A model generated the notes under the pieces. It saw only the letters and a program-made list of their open reading frames with translations. It had not been told where the DNA came from and made no database searches. A stretch of DNA of 64,000 nucleotides from Salticus scenicus (lineage: Eukaryota; Arthropoda; Arachnida; Araneae; Salticidae), in the NCBI GenBank assembly GCA_963930645.1, contig OZ005652.1, positions 318,306,244 to 318,370,243 of the forward strand. The letters are read 5' to 3'. The translations under genes were made by a program, and so were the position numbers. Of the stretch, positions 10,203 through 21,453 are shown piece after piece (position 1 is the stretch's first letter; the number at the start of each line of letters is the position of its first letter).

Positions 10203-13200
10203 CGTGCGTGCGTTTGTGTTTATATAGTGCGTCTCTGAATCTTCACAATTTTTTCGAATCTAAAACAGGTTTAAGAGAAAAATAAAAATATAACATACTC
10301 CTGCTATGTACATTATTTTTTGTTCTCTATCTTTTATTCACTGAAAGCAGAAATCTTCTTTTTTATTTATTTAAAGAAAATTATTCCACTAAAATTTCCA
10401 TTTTCTTTTTGCTTTATTTATTTATTTTTCGTAATCTTTACTGGTAAATTTTCTTGCTGACAATAAACTAAATTGAATACAGAAATGTTACCCCTTTTCA
10501 TAGAAATTTAATTTTATGTTCGTCCATCTAAAATGTCAAGGGAATAAGCTAACTAAGTACGAAGTGAGGAAAATATCATTTTCTATTTTGAAAAATGGAA
10601 CATTTTCTATTACTTTTTCCCTTCCGACTTTTGTTACATCTAGCAACTCAAAAGTGAGGTTTAAATCAATTAAAGTTGAATTATAGACACTCCAAAAGAA
10701 GCCCAATCCGTAAACCTTTAAAAATGCAAAGCTTCGCAAAATGTATCTTGAAAAAGGTGACATTTAAATATACCAAAGATAATACTTTTAAAAAGTTCAT
10801 AGCGAAGTTCGAAAATAGTCTTTGCCTTTTTAAACTTCTCTATTGAAAGCAACATCTCTCTACCCAGCTTCAATTATTCACTTCATGCTACCTGTTTAAA
10901 GTGTTCGACAACACATCGTGAAGTAATGCATTATATATTGCTGAAGCTTTACACTAGATATTCTACAAGATGGTGTTCAATTATTAAGCGCAGCCACTCC
11001 ACGAAGATGCAATACCATGAACGGCAGGAGGGGATTTTCTCCTTAATTCGAGATGGAGAAAAAAAAAAAGAGACGGAAAAAGGAAGGATAAGATTTTCTT
11101 CCACTTAAGAGGCGCACATGATAAAACTCATTTATCGGCAGGTGGGAAATGCAGACTGACATAAGAGGTTTCACATATCAGACGAACATCTATTAACTCT
11201 CGGTTATATTTATTTAGAGTACATTTTCCTTAAAATTAATATGCAACGAATAAAGACAGAGCATGAATTTGTATAAGTGGAATTTAGAGCTAGCTTCCGT
11301 GTGATCCTTTTTCATCAAGCTTTTTACACTCCAAAAAGATAGCTAATAGAATTATACATTTTTTAATAGCCTTATTATCCATGCATACAAAAATAATTAG
11401 ATGATTAAGGAAAAATGAGATTACATTAAAAATGAAAATGTTAACACAGAAACCTCTCTGCTGTTAATGTTAATTAATTATTCATCGCTTATCCTTTATA
11501 ATAATTGTTATTATTTCATTTAATTTTCATTTAATTTATTCACTTTATTTATTTTGCTATTATTATTTTTTAGATATTTTAAAAGAAAAACAAATTAAAT
11601 AAATATAAACGACATTCTTTATGAAAGTATTTATTTACAGAAAAAAATGAAGAGAAATGAAGAGCTTCACTGCCTATTAATTTATATACGCATTCTATAA
11701 AGATTTATCTATTTTATGTTTTTATCTATTTTATGTTTTTTATTATATCTATCCAATATTTTGAGCATATTTACTCTAAATTATTATGCAACGAAAAAAG
11801 ACAAAACATGAACGAGTTGAATTCAGATCTAGTTTCTTTATGATAATTTTTTCATCAAAATTATTATATTCTAGAATGACAGTTTATAGCATTGTATGTA
11901 TATATATATATATAATTTAATAACCTTATTGTCAATATATGCAAAAATAATTAGTTGTTTAAGGGAAGGAAAATTCGACTGTATTAAAAAGGAAAATATT
12001 AACATAGATACTAATCTGCCGTAATTAATTCTTCATAGTTAAATTTTTTGCTATATAAGTACTATTTTTTGAAGATAATGTGACATAAAGAGAACAAATT
12101 TTTTTAATCAAGCATTATTTAAAAAAAAAAAAAAATGTAGATAGGATAATTTTTTATTATTTCAAATTGACATCAATTAACATTTGGTTATAATTTACAA
12201 AGATATATCCAAATGTATCTATCTCCAGAAAAATGTTTATCTAATATAAACGTATACATTATCAAAATTAATTTGCATTAAATAAATATTTTCAACATTA
12301 TTTTTTAATAATCAAAATATAAGGTTATGTTTTACTATTCCAATTTCTCGTACATCTTTGAATCCTGTATAGGCATTCTTTAAATAACAGAACTATCTTT
12401 TTATAGATAAATTTAAGCAAGTTGTCAATGTATGTAAAAAATACAAGATGGGATTAAAAATGACACAGTACTATAGAAAAACGTTTCAAGAAATAATTAT
12501 CTCATTATTTTTAGTAATTAATAACTCAATATTCCTTTAATTTGCTTTGTGTAACTATTTATCGAAGAAAATTTATCTAAAAATAAAGAAGAATATAAAG
12601 AATATAAAGAATGTATCAAAAAGAATGACGTTATTTTTAACAGTAATATTTTTTAATGGAAAAATACACGAGTAACAGAATAAAGAGCAATGTACACACA
12701 AAGTAGTAAAATTTCATGAATGATATTATGGTAACTATGGGTTACAATTCCTACAAACTGGGAAAACTTAAAATACATAATATTAGTAGCAGCAGTATAT
12801 GGCAATACCCCTAACTTATAAAAGTTATCATAAAAATTACGTACAAACATGAAAAGTGACACGTGACCCTTCGTTAGATGTGTGACGATATACAATATTT
12901 AGGAATAATTTAAATAATGTACCCTAGTTCATTTTTCCTATTTACTAATATTCTATAATATATCCTACATTTTAATCAAGCATTAGTTGCTTTTGTCCAC
13001 ATTTTTTTTTCTTTATTTTTCTTTCTTTCTTTCTTTTATTTTATTTTTCAGACACATTCTTGCTTGATAATTTGCTCCAGCAGTGAATCTATAGGATTTA
13101 TTATTATTATTATTGACATTACTGTTATAATTATTGTTGTTCACAAATAAAGCTAGATTTTGTTCCATAATGCATTTGAAATCCCATGAAATCCATTGAA

Positions 13201-13386
13201 TAAGTAATTTATTACGAAAAAAAAAATAATAATCTAATAATTATTAAAATCTGAATATAGCCATTGTTTCTATTAGATAGAAATAACTAGAAGTTTTTTA
13301 TCACCTTATCAATACTATTGAATATTTGTCAAACATAACGCAAAAAGGCTGAATCGAAGGATTGCAATAAAAATAAATGCAAAAGC

Positions 13387-13424
<38 letters not shown>

Positions 13425-13460
13425 AGAATGAAAAAGAAAAGTCTCTGTGTTCAGAAGTCT
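9918..13460. other. AT-rich DNA with simple repeats only
   Basis: It contains a (TG)n/(CG)-interspersed tract at about 10170-10215, an (AT)n tract near 11900 and an A30-like run near 13396. A somewhat less AT-rich patch at 10900-11110 shows no convincing coding frame. No RNA gene or TE family was recognised. Confidence 0.5.
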
Positions 13461-13464
13461 GTGA

Positions 13465-13560
13465 TTGGTGTTTCTTGGCTGTCAGCAGTGGTCACAAAAC
13501 GCTTTATTATCGCCAAGAACAGTTATTGTGGTTCTCCTAGAAAGTGATTTTTCCACTAGA
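13465..13560 (+). pseudogene. Fragment of an unknown repeated coding sequence, copy 1
   Basis: The run TGGTCACAAAACGCTTTATT and the bases after it match the minus strand at 23395-23480, where a longer frame survives. Two distant copies with frame-disrupting changes suggest a decayed transposon-borne or retrocopied gene. The product is not recognised. Confidence 0.4.
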
Positions 13561-13807
13561 GGCTTGGAAAAAAGAGGTGAATTTTTCTCTAAGCAAAGTG
13601 GTTTGCTCTTTGAATGTTTGCTATCTTTTGATGTCGCAGCATTTTCATTCTTATATGGATAAAAAATAAAAGTATCTCAGTTACTATTTTAGGAGTTATA
13701 TATAAGAAATTCAACAGAATATGTTCCTTTAGATGTGCTTCTTATATTTAGACAATTTTATAGACTTTTATTTAAAAAAAAAATGTGTTTTCATTTGTAA
13801 CATGTTA

Positions 13808-13960
13808 CTGTCGGAAGCAAAATTATTCGAGCACTAGCAAAATTTCCTATATAAAAAAATACATTTAATGCTGTTTTGTTAAATAAATCCTTGTCGAATC
13901 ATGTTCATAGTGTCAGTCTAAGAACATGATTCGAGAAGGATTAATTAAAATAAAAGTAAA
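13808..13960 (+). mobile_element. Palindromic MITE relic, right arm eroded
   Basis: It starts after TA with CTGTCGGAAGCAAAATTATT and follows the family arm (GAGCACTAGCAAAA, AAATAAATCCTTGTCGAATC) to the central hairpin at about 13900-13935. The complementary right arm is degenerate and ends at an uncertain position. Confidence 0.65.
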
Positions 13961-14270
13961 TTATTTTTTAATTAATAATTTTATCGTAATGTTGAATAAA
14001 ATTTTGATTCAAATTCAAAGAATACAACATTATTCATTTTCATAATTCTGTTTTCTGTTTTTATTTCAAAGAGTATTAGAATCGTAGAATAAATAGGTAC
14101 ACAATATAATAAATAATTTGTTAGTGGCATAAAAAATGTACAAGTAATATGTATTAACCGACTAGAATTAAAAACACGGCAAATTGTTTGTTTTTTCTTA
14201 GAACTTAAACTAAAACTCTAAATTTATTACCCTTCACCAATTGAAATTATCTATTAAATCGAAAGTCAGA

Positions 14271-14272
<2 letters not shown>

Positions 14273-14315
<43 letters not shown>
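14273..14315. repeat. Poly(T) tract, about 43 bases
   Basis: An uninterrupted T run, one of the longest in the window, with no SINE body immediately attached on either side. Confidence 0.9.
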
Positions 14316-14316
<1 letters not shown>

Positions 14317-14402
14317 ATTTGAAAGTCACTGGTTATTAGTAATCACGAATACGCTATTCGTTACCATACACAGTTGCACATTTAATGGCTGAATGTGTTG
14401 TA

Positions 14403-14731
14403 CTTAAATGGTTGATGGTTGATGGTTGGATTTTACGTCACACTAATGCTGCGCAGATGGGCAATTGGCGATGGTCTGGGACACACCCCTAGAGGTGGTC
14501 CGGAGACATGCTATCACAATTTTGATCCTCCACGGAAGGGATGGCTCTCCCGCTTTGGTGACCCCCAGAGGTATAATTTTTGATTGGAACATGGAGGACA
14601 TTGCGGCCACGACAGATTTTACGTGCACCAGCCAACATTAGCGTACACGACGGTCTTTGGCCGGCTCGAGTAGCGAACCCGCAATCTTCCAATTACGAGG
14701 CCGGCGCTCTACCGACTGGGCTACCGCGGCC
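14403..14731 (-). mobile_element. Full-length tRNA-derived SINE with 8-bp target duplication
   Basis: GTGTTGTA occurs at 14395-14402 and at 14732-14739, directly flanking the element. On the minus strand the element starts GGCCGCGGTAGCCCAGTCGG (A-box-like) and has GCGGGTTCGCTACTC (B-box-like). A 240-bp body follows, and the tail repeats ATCAACC. Related but shorter copies lie at 9.7, 18.5, 38.4, 38.9 and 49.6 kb. A Pol III-transcribed, LINE-mobilised element is the expected mode for such families. The partner LINE is not visible here. Confidence 0.85.
14660..14731 (-). other. tRNA-like head of the SINE
   Basis: The fold resembles a tRNA with a D-arm segment (AGTCGGTAGAGCGCC), an anticodon-loop-like CTCGTAA (CGT, threonine-like) and a T-arm with GGGTTCG. 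The T-arm 3' strand is altered, so I treat it as an internal promoter rather than a working tRNA gene. Confidence 0.6.
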
Positions 14732-14762
14732 GTGTTGTAGTTAGAACTTCAGTGAACAGGTT

Positions 14763-15237
14763 CACCGAGAAAAAAGTATATTTATACCGCCTTCATCTAG
14801 AATGAATAAATCGTTTTCTGAATTCCTTAACAAGAAATATAGATTTCCGTGTTATGCGTATAAGGTAAACAAATAACCAGGATGGACGAAATGACCCAAA
14901 ATTTCTAGTATATAGTTTTCTAGACGGTAAAACAATATTAGGAATATTTCGCAATCTTTCAATCAATTTTCTCGCAATCTTTTGTATTGCGAGAAATTCT
15001 CTCTTGATTTTTCTAGAATTGGGTCATATACCAAAAATTATAGCTACTTAAACTTGCCTCTTGTGTTCGCATTTATTTTCAGATACTTTTAAATAAGATT
15101 GACCGCGATAATATACGAAAATGTTCTAGAATTCTAATAGGGGTGTTTAGAATTCGCTAGTAAAGGAAACTAGAATTTATAATAATGACATGAAACTGTT
15201 TTTACTAGAGCCACAATTTCGTTTTTAGATGCAGTCA

Positions 15238-15269
<32 letters not shown>

Positions 15270-15273
15270 AGTG
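14763..15273 (+). mobile_element. MITE family F, long copy
   Basis: The left end CACCGAGAAAAAA and the right end (T-run)AGTG are inverse, and the right end is followed by TA. Internal phrases CTTCATCTAGAA.GAATAA and TTTTGTATTGCGAGAA match the 40.03-kb copy. The phrases TCTAGAATTCTA and ACTAGA.CCACAA-like match the 56.0-kb copy. The T-run before the right end is expanded to about 28 bases here. A TA target suggests Tc1/mariner mobilisation, but the left flank reads TT. Confidence 0.6.
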
Positions 15274-15644
15274 TACCAGGTTTTCTAATGTTGGTTTAGA
15301 TATGTTGTATGGTCGTAAGGATTCGAAATCCATACGAAGCAGTAAGGGCTGATTCAATTAGTTGGTGCAAAAATGATTGTAGAGCGATCCAAACCAAGCC
15401 ATAAGCCCTTACGGCAGTAGAATTTTTTTTTATTATTATTATTACACAATAACTGTATTATTTCAACCAATACATTTTTTTGGAAATTATAGTAATAAAA
15501 ATAATAATTATCATTACTCTTTATTAATATAATATAAAGGATTTTTTTCTTTTTTACATTTAAAAAAGTGTCATCAGTGGTATTGAATTACCTCTTTGTG
15601 AGTTATGCACCTGAAAATTATTATTAGATATTTCGGGATTTCAA

Positions 15645-16370
15645 TGTGTAAGGTTGAGGCTGTGGTAGGTAACCACCGTTTTAAAATACTGCTGGATCCA
15701 GTTCTCGTAATAAGTTGGGGAGATTAAAAACGCTTCGGCTTCAGTCTCGGCGAAGTTTTAGGTTAGAATAGTTTTGTGTCCACATAGCGCTGCAGCGAAG
15801 GAAGTATAGGCGAATGTGAAGAAACATTAAAGTTTGGTTGAAGTGAAGAGACGGGAAGTTAATTGAAGGAAGTGTAAGTAGGAGGTTATTTTCGTAAGAT
15901 GATGTTGGTTATGGTGAGTTCTGGTCTAGTGGGGATAATTCTGACGGCTAGATGTGCTATAGTTTAGGGCATAGCTCTTGAATTAAGTTATTGTCGGATA
16001 GCTAAGCTCTAGTACTGTTGGAGATAATTAATTTGATGTGTGTAGAAGTGCGGTGTTGTTAGATATATTGAATAGAAAAGCATCCGGCTGGGAAGCCACT
16101 GAGTAGCTTAGAGTTTACGACACCTACTAAAAATAGTGCATCCGTCTCTAATCTTCTGTGGTGAAATATTAAAAAATATCTAAAGTATTTCTTATGTCTG
16201 CTTTCTAAAGTATTTATTTTACGTTGATTAAGTTTATCACGCCAGTTCAACCCTCTCTTATTCTAGCCGAATAAATGCTTAGTTTCATTTTGATATTTGA
16301 GTCTTGTGCTTATACTTAACACTTAAGTTAACTAAGTTAAGATGGGGTCTGCATCAACACAAACCTCACA
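15645..16370 (+). mobile_element. Possible solo LTR or relic retroelement, weak
   Basis: The stretch is GC-richer than its surroundings. It begins near TGTGTAAGGTT and ends near AACCTCACA, its rough inverse, and carries AATAAA at about 16271, roughly 100 bases before the end. Size and signals fit an LTR, but no 5-bp target duplication is seen. It could instead be an untranslated exon of a host gene. Confidence 0.25.
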
Positions 16371-16774
16371 AATTTACATACAGCGTATAAAAAGTGAATA
16401 ATTTGTTTTATTTTATTTTATTTTTTAGCATTTTAAATAGCACATTTCTGCAAATAAGTATAATTTATAAAATTTTAAGAAAGTAGATTTTATCATATTA
16501 AAAATCTAGCGATCCAAAAGATGATTAAACTTTTCTTAGTTGAGCTTTTTCTTTCCTCTTCTTTAATGCCAACACAAGTTCCCTCTTTAAATACTCCTAA
16601 AGATAACAATTATAAATCAAGAAGATATAAATAATACAGTTACAGATAAGGATAAATGAGGACTTTGTTTAGAAATCTTAAGTATGCGCAAATATTAAAC
16701 AATCATTTTGGTTTGAAATTATTAAGTGTGATCCTTCATTGATCGATAGAAGTACATAGAAGTGTCAAACAAAT

Positions 16775-16847
16775 GTTCGCCTGACTATTTTTCTTTACTA
16801 ATGAAGAAGGGTAGTGCTTAATATTTCGATTCGAAATAATTGTTGCG
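16775..16847 (+). ncRNA. Hammerhead-like relic of a Penelope-like element
   Basis: GTTCGCCTGAC at 16775 and GAAATAATTGTTGCG near 16833 match the two halves of the hammerhead motif at 21125-21177. An inserted T-rich stretch breaks the core CTGANGA. It marks a third Penelope-like 3' end in the window. Confidence 0.5.
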
Positions 16848-17131
16848 TAAACATACATGTTATACTCTATGTTTACAAATGTTTTACTCTTTATAATACT
16901 ACCCAGCTGAAAAAAAAAACTTCACAAAACTACAGATAAGCTAAATTTATTTGGAACAATAAAACGTATAAGGAACACGTTTAAGGAACACGTTTAAGGA
17001 ACGTTTAAGGTAATAAAACGAAAAAATTACTTGCTTCCAAACTGCAAATTTTTCGCTTTTAAACTGCAGTCATTTTGCAGATTTTATGATTTTTGTTCCA
17101 AATACCTTTAGATTATCTGCAGAATTTTCAG

Positions 17132-17168
<37 letters not shown>

Positions 17169-18284
17169 CTAGGTAGTCATTTTTATCACAGTCTTTCGAT
17201 ACATCAAAATATATAGCCTAATCAAATTTCGTACAGTAAAATTAAGAACTCATTACTTCTTAATTTGTAAATTAACATAGAAAATTTTACTACAGTTTAA
17301 AAAATTACACACTTTGGTGAAATATTGAAAGCATTAGCTAGGCAAAATTTGAAATATAATTCTGGAAATAGTAAAATAACAAATTAAGAGACACCTTTGT
17401 CTAAATTTTCTTTAAGAAAAGACAAAATTGTACAAGAATTTTCATGAGATTTTCTAAAACGAAATATTAATGTTCATTGCCTTAACTATGAGACTAGATC
17501 TCACTACACAATTTCTAGATAGAAAAAACAAATAAAAATTCTTTTGGAAAATTCCTGAAGATTTCTTGATTGAATTTTTCCTGTCTATTTAATTTTTTTC
17601 CCTAGAAAAAGTTCTAAAAAAAATCCCCCCAAACTGAGCTTTTTATGCTCTTTTCAGATCCTTTATTAATTCGCAGCCTTAAAGAAAAGATTGGAGGTTA
17701 GGATGCCACGCACATCAATTTAATAGATTTGCCTGCTTGGACAATGCATCCACAAGAATGCTTTTCTTCCCTCTAGTTTTTTAGTATTTTCTTTTTTTCC
17801 CTTTATTTTTCAGAAAAAAAAGCAAAAGCATAGAAGAAGAGATTTCTTTAATTTTATTTCAGTGTTTTGTATAATACATTAACGAAATTTATCCAAACAG
17901 TCTAACAAAACTTTCGAAGTTTTACAAATGTCTCTTTAGACATGTTGTTGGTTTTGTTGATTAAATAAGTTTGTCAGAAAACTAAGGGTAGGTTTTTATT
18001 TATTTTTTTTCTTGTGAATATTTATTCACTTACTATATTGGTGTTTGTTTAAAAAAGTTATTATTTTTAAATACGTTTTTTTTTTTCTGTAATTGAATTA
18101 AGTGTATGATACATATTTTGGATTTCATTCGGTGAGACCTAAAGAAATGTGAAATTTCTGAGAAATTTTATTTTTGGAATTTTGAAACAGACAATCATTT
18201 GAAATCTAAATAAAAATTAATTTCGCTTTGTTTATGATTCATAACTAAATTGAAAAGATTTGTTATTGCGTATATTTAATTGTT
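16848..18284. other. AT-rich DNA, nothing recognised
   Basis: It contains a T29 run at about 17137 and short local duplications such as AAGGAACACGTTT near 16970. No gene or element was recognised. Confidence 0.45.
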
Positions 18285-19440
18285 AGTTTCCCATCGTACC
18301 ATGGTATGAGAAACTTAGGTAATCGTGAAAATTTTTAGCCACGAGTTTTTGACTGTTTGAGGTGTTTTTGACATTTTGATGTGTGAGGAATCCGAAAATG
18401 AAAAAAATGATATGGTGTCCATCTGTAGGGTGTCAGAATTATACCTGTGGGGGGTCGCCGAAGCGGGGGAGACATCACCTCCGTGAAGAATCAAAATTGT
18501 CATGGCATGTCTCCGGACCATTCTTAGTGGAGAGTCCCGTTACGCAGTACTAGTGCGACGATAAACCCAACCGACCTGAAGTGTGTCAGTTTTTTAGTTT
18601 GTTAGTTTATTAGTGCGCTAGTTTGTGAGTCTATGAACACAATATCTCAAGAACAAGTGGTCGTAAAGAGGTCGCACTAATTTTTAAATATCACTTATGA
18701 CGCTCGAAAGAACCCTATAGATTTGAAACATTCTAATTTCAGAACTTCGTAATTTAAAAACTTCGATATTTACAATATTCTTAGCATGGGAGTATAAGGC
18801 AAATTTCGCTTAACCGTCCATTAAAAGGCATATTTTTACTGTAAAGACGACAGACTGTAAAATATCAGTTAAGATGCTAGCATAAACATAATTAACTATG
18901 AAGATTGAACCTTGAAAACTTCGCAAGTTATTTGAAATTTGCAAATTTCTTAACATGGCAGAATAAGACAAAATTTCGCATAAACGTCCATTTAGCGGGC
19001 TGTTTTCTACGTAAAGATGTCAGTCTACTTTCAAGATAGCATTTATGATACTGGCTTAAACATCAGTGACTACAAATTTGAAATTTTGAAATTTTCATAA
19101 GTCATTTAAAATTTAAGACTTTTTCAACAGCGCAATATTTTAGAGAAATTTGTATTGGGGGGGGGGGTTATTACAATGGGAATAGTATGGAATTTTATGA
19201 AAATTTAAGTACGAAACTGACCTCATTAAAATAAATTAACATTACTATAAGGTAAATGCATCGAACTGAATGGTGGGTAGCCTATTAGGTGGGGGTATTT
19301 TAGTCTGTTACATTGTCGAGAAATCAGTCTAACTTATTTCTCCTAACATGTATATGTAGTAGTATATCCTGCACTAGATCTTTATGAGAAGATGAATACA
19401 TGATGAGGAACTGAGCAGAGTCCTCCTATGCCAAATAATT
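18285..19440 (-). mobile_element. Helentron-like element, copy B (inverted relative to copy A)
   Basis: The left end repeats the terminal palindrome in degraded form and continues ACTTAGGTAATCGTGAAAAT, as at the 3' end of copy A. Internal units with AACATGGCA and CGTCCATT lie at about 18780-19130. The far end reads GAGGAACTGAGCAGAG and CTCCTATGCCAA, matching the 5' end of copy A in inverse. A SINE is inserted in its CA/GA-rich segment at 18437. Confidence 0.65.
18437..18582 (+). mobile_element. 5'-truncated SINE inside Helentron-like copy B
   Basis: The body phrases ATTATACCTGTGGGGGGTC, ATGTCTCCGGACCA and GTGCGACGATAAACCCAACC match the full SINE at 14.4 kb, in the opposite orientation. The head is absent. 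GTGTCAG occurs on both sides (18430, 18583), but that word is also native to the host repeat, so the target duplication is uncertain. Confidence 0.7.
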
Positions 19441-19721
19441 TTTCTTTTTTCTTTTTTCTTCCTTCTTCTTCTTCTTTTTTTTTTTTTTCTTATTAATGAA
19501 AAAACTAAAAGAAAGTATTTGCATTTTTTTGTTTTACTTTTAAAGGTGCATTTGCTTTAATGAAAATAAATATTAATTATACGTTCTTATTTACAAAATA
19601 ATTATTTACTGGAAAAGAAATTCAATATTACATCGAAAAAAGTCTTGAAGCTTTAATAATTACAATAATATAAATTTTCATATATATTAAGGTGTATCAT
19701 AACTGCTAACTTTCTTAATTT

Positions 19722-19776
19722 ATTCGAGTTATTTATTTTCGAGTCGAAATTAGACATGACACTTCGTCAGGTGAAC
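19722..19776 (-). ncRNA. Degenerate hammerhead motif of the minus-strand Penelope-like copy
   Basis: CACCTGACGAAG...CGACTCGAAAA on the minus strand is homologous to the motif at 21125-21177. The stem I 3' strand and stem III are lost, so it should not self-cleave. Confidence 0.45.
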
Positions 19777-19997
19777 AAAGTAGACACGGCTGCTGCATGC
19801 AAAGTGGCAATGCACAAAACCAATTTACATGAAGAGCAAAAACAAATAAAGACGAATAAAATATAAATACGGGTGTGACCAGAATTATAAAAGTGAAAGA
19901 AGAAAGTTAATTAATGAATTAAATCAAAAATTAAAATAAAATCTGAAAATCTAAAAAGTTAAAACTAAACGAAAAACGAAGTTATGGGATTAATTTT

Positions 19998-20757
19998 CAA
20001 GCATCAGACAAGAACGGGGTGGAAGAAATATCATTAACAAGATTCTTCGAATTTTTAAATATGTAAAAAGCCTCATAAATATTCAAATGCGAAGAGGAGA
20101 TAGGAGAAGAAATTAGGTTAGTTTTAGAAAAATCAAAACAATGACTATGAGCCCAGTAGTGGGAAGCAATAGAAGATTTGAAAATTTTCAATTTTTCATT
20201 ATGAACATTCCGACGGTGCTCATTTATTTTATATTTCAGACGCTTCCTAATTTGACCAATATAACCTAAATTACACGAGAAACAAGGATTAAATAAATGG
20301 TAATTTGGTTCTCGGTAGGAATTGGATCTTTAAGAGAAGATAATTTTATTTTGTTGACGGGTTTTTAAATGACTTTAAAACCAAACGAGGAAAGAACTAA
20401 ATAAACTTTAAAAGAAAGTGATGAATAAAAAGGTAAAGCTACTGGGATGAGACAATGTTAGTTCAATTTGGAAACAGGAGGTTTAGGATTTTTGAATTTA
20501 TATAGAGCTTTATCCATGATAGATGGATTATAGCCTCGAGAAAGAGCAAGATATTTTATATAGTTAATTTCTTTCGAAAAACTAGGCGGATCAGAACAAA
20601 TGTGTAAGGCACGAAAAACGTAATTATAGAACGTAGACATTTTCTGTTGAGAAACATGGTTAGAAAAAGCATGCAGCGGAAAAGAGATAGAGAAGGGGTT
20701 TTTTTCTAAATGCACATGATCATTGTTTTGATTTTTTTTTTTTTTTTTTTTAACTAA
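19998..20757 (-). pseudogene. Penelope-like retroelement: end of reverse transcriptase and GIY-YIG endonuclease, frameshifted
   Basis: The upstream piece (20757-20458) contains FSNHVSQQKM, FRALHICSDPPSFSKEI and YLALSRGYNPSIM, the thumb/linker type of sequence found near the end of Penelope-like reverse transcriptases. After stops and frame changes, CNLGYIGQIRKRLKYKINEH at about 20270-20210 gives the GIY-YIG core. KSSIASHYWAHSHCFDFSKT and EAFYIFKNSKNLVNDIS follow, ending at 19997. Such enzymes prime reverse transcription at nicked chromosome ends. The copy begins in an A-run at 20752-20732 and is 5'-truncated. Confidence 0.75.
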
Positions 20758-20759
20758 CA

Positions 20760-20893
20760 TAATTTTTTCTCCTATCTCCTCTCCCTATTTAGGTATCCAT
20801 GAGGCTTTTTACATATTTAAAAATGCGAAAAATCTTGTTAATGATATTTCTTCCACTCCTTTCTTGTCTGATGCTTGGAAATTACTAGCGTAA
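20760..20893 (+). pseudogene. Second Penelope-like C-terminus, head-to-head with the first
   Basis: A short frame IHEAFYIFKNAKNLVNDIS, then LSDAWKLLA and a stop at 20891, matches the end of the minus-strand copy. Its match begins almost at 20760, directly at the A/T-run that ends the other copy, so the two truncated copies abut in opposite orientation. The 3' noncoding part runs on to about 21200. Confidence 0.7.
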
Positions 20894-21124
20894 CTTCGTT
20901 TTCGTTTTTTTTTTTTTTTTTTTGGGGGGGGGGGGGGATTTTGGGGGGGATTGTTAGATTTTATTTTAATTTTTCAATTTTATTAATTAATTAATTTTCT
21001 TCTTTTACTTTCATAATTCTCACACCAGTACCTATTTATTTACATTCGTCTTTATGTGTTTTTGCTCTTCACTTAAATTGGTTGTGTGCGTTGCTGCTTT
21101 GTTTGCAGCCCTCGTGCCTACTTT

Positions 21125-21177
21125 GTTCGCCTGACGAAGGGTCGTGTTTATTTCGACCCGAAACAATTGTTGCGAGT
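21125..21177 (+). ncRNA. Type I hammerhead ribozyme motif in a Penelope-like 3' region
   Basis: Stem I is GTTCGC (21125-21130) with GCGAGT (21172-21177), six pairs including two wobbles. The core CTGACGA lies at 21131-21137. Stem II is GGGTCG (21139-21144) with CGACCC (21154-21159), closed by a nine-base loop. GAAA lies at 21160-21163. A two-pair stem III encloses AATT, and the cleavage triplet GTT would cut after 21171. One extra A at 21138 sits unpaired where stem II normally begins. Hammerhead motifs are known in Penelope-like elements, and this one lies about 230 bases after a GIY-YIG stop. Confidence 0.65.
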
Positions 21178-21199
21178 TCTTGCATTTTAGAGTGTTTAT

Positions 21200-21417
21200 T
21201 CAAAGTTTTGTACTTATTAACTTATTTAATGTTATTTTTATTCGGTTTATTAGTTGTACACTGTATGATACATATATATGTAAAAAAATAATATTTAAAA
21301 AATAATATAAGGTGTATCTAAAAATACACGTCGAGACTTGCTTAATATAGTAAATCATTTTTTAAATAGAGTAAAAATGTAAATATATAAAAGCTAGTAA
21401 AATTTTCCCAAAATTTT

Positions 21418-21453
<36 letters not shown>

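Noticed and set aside
14489..14692. Frames inside the SINE
   Set aside because: The element is a Pol III-type non-coding SINE, and these frames have no protein homology I recognise.
20907..20950. T-run followed by G14 and G7 as a G-quadruplex regulatory site
   Set aside because: It lies in the 3' noncoding part of a decayed Penelope-like copy and has only two G-runs; homopolymer slippage is a simpler explanation.
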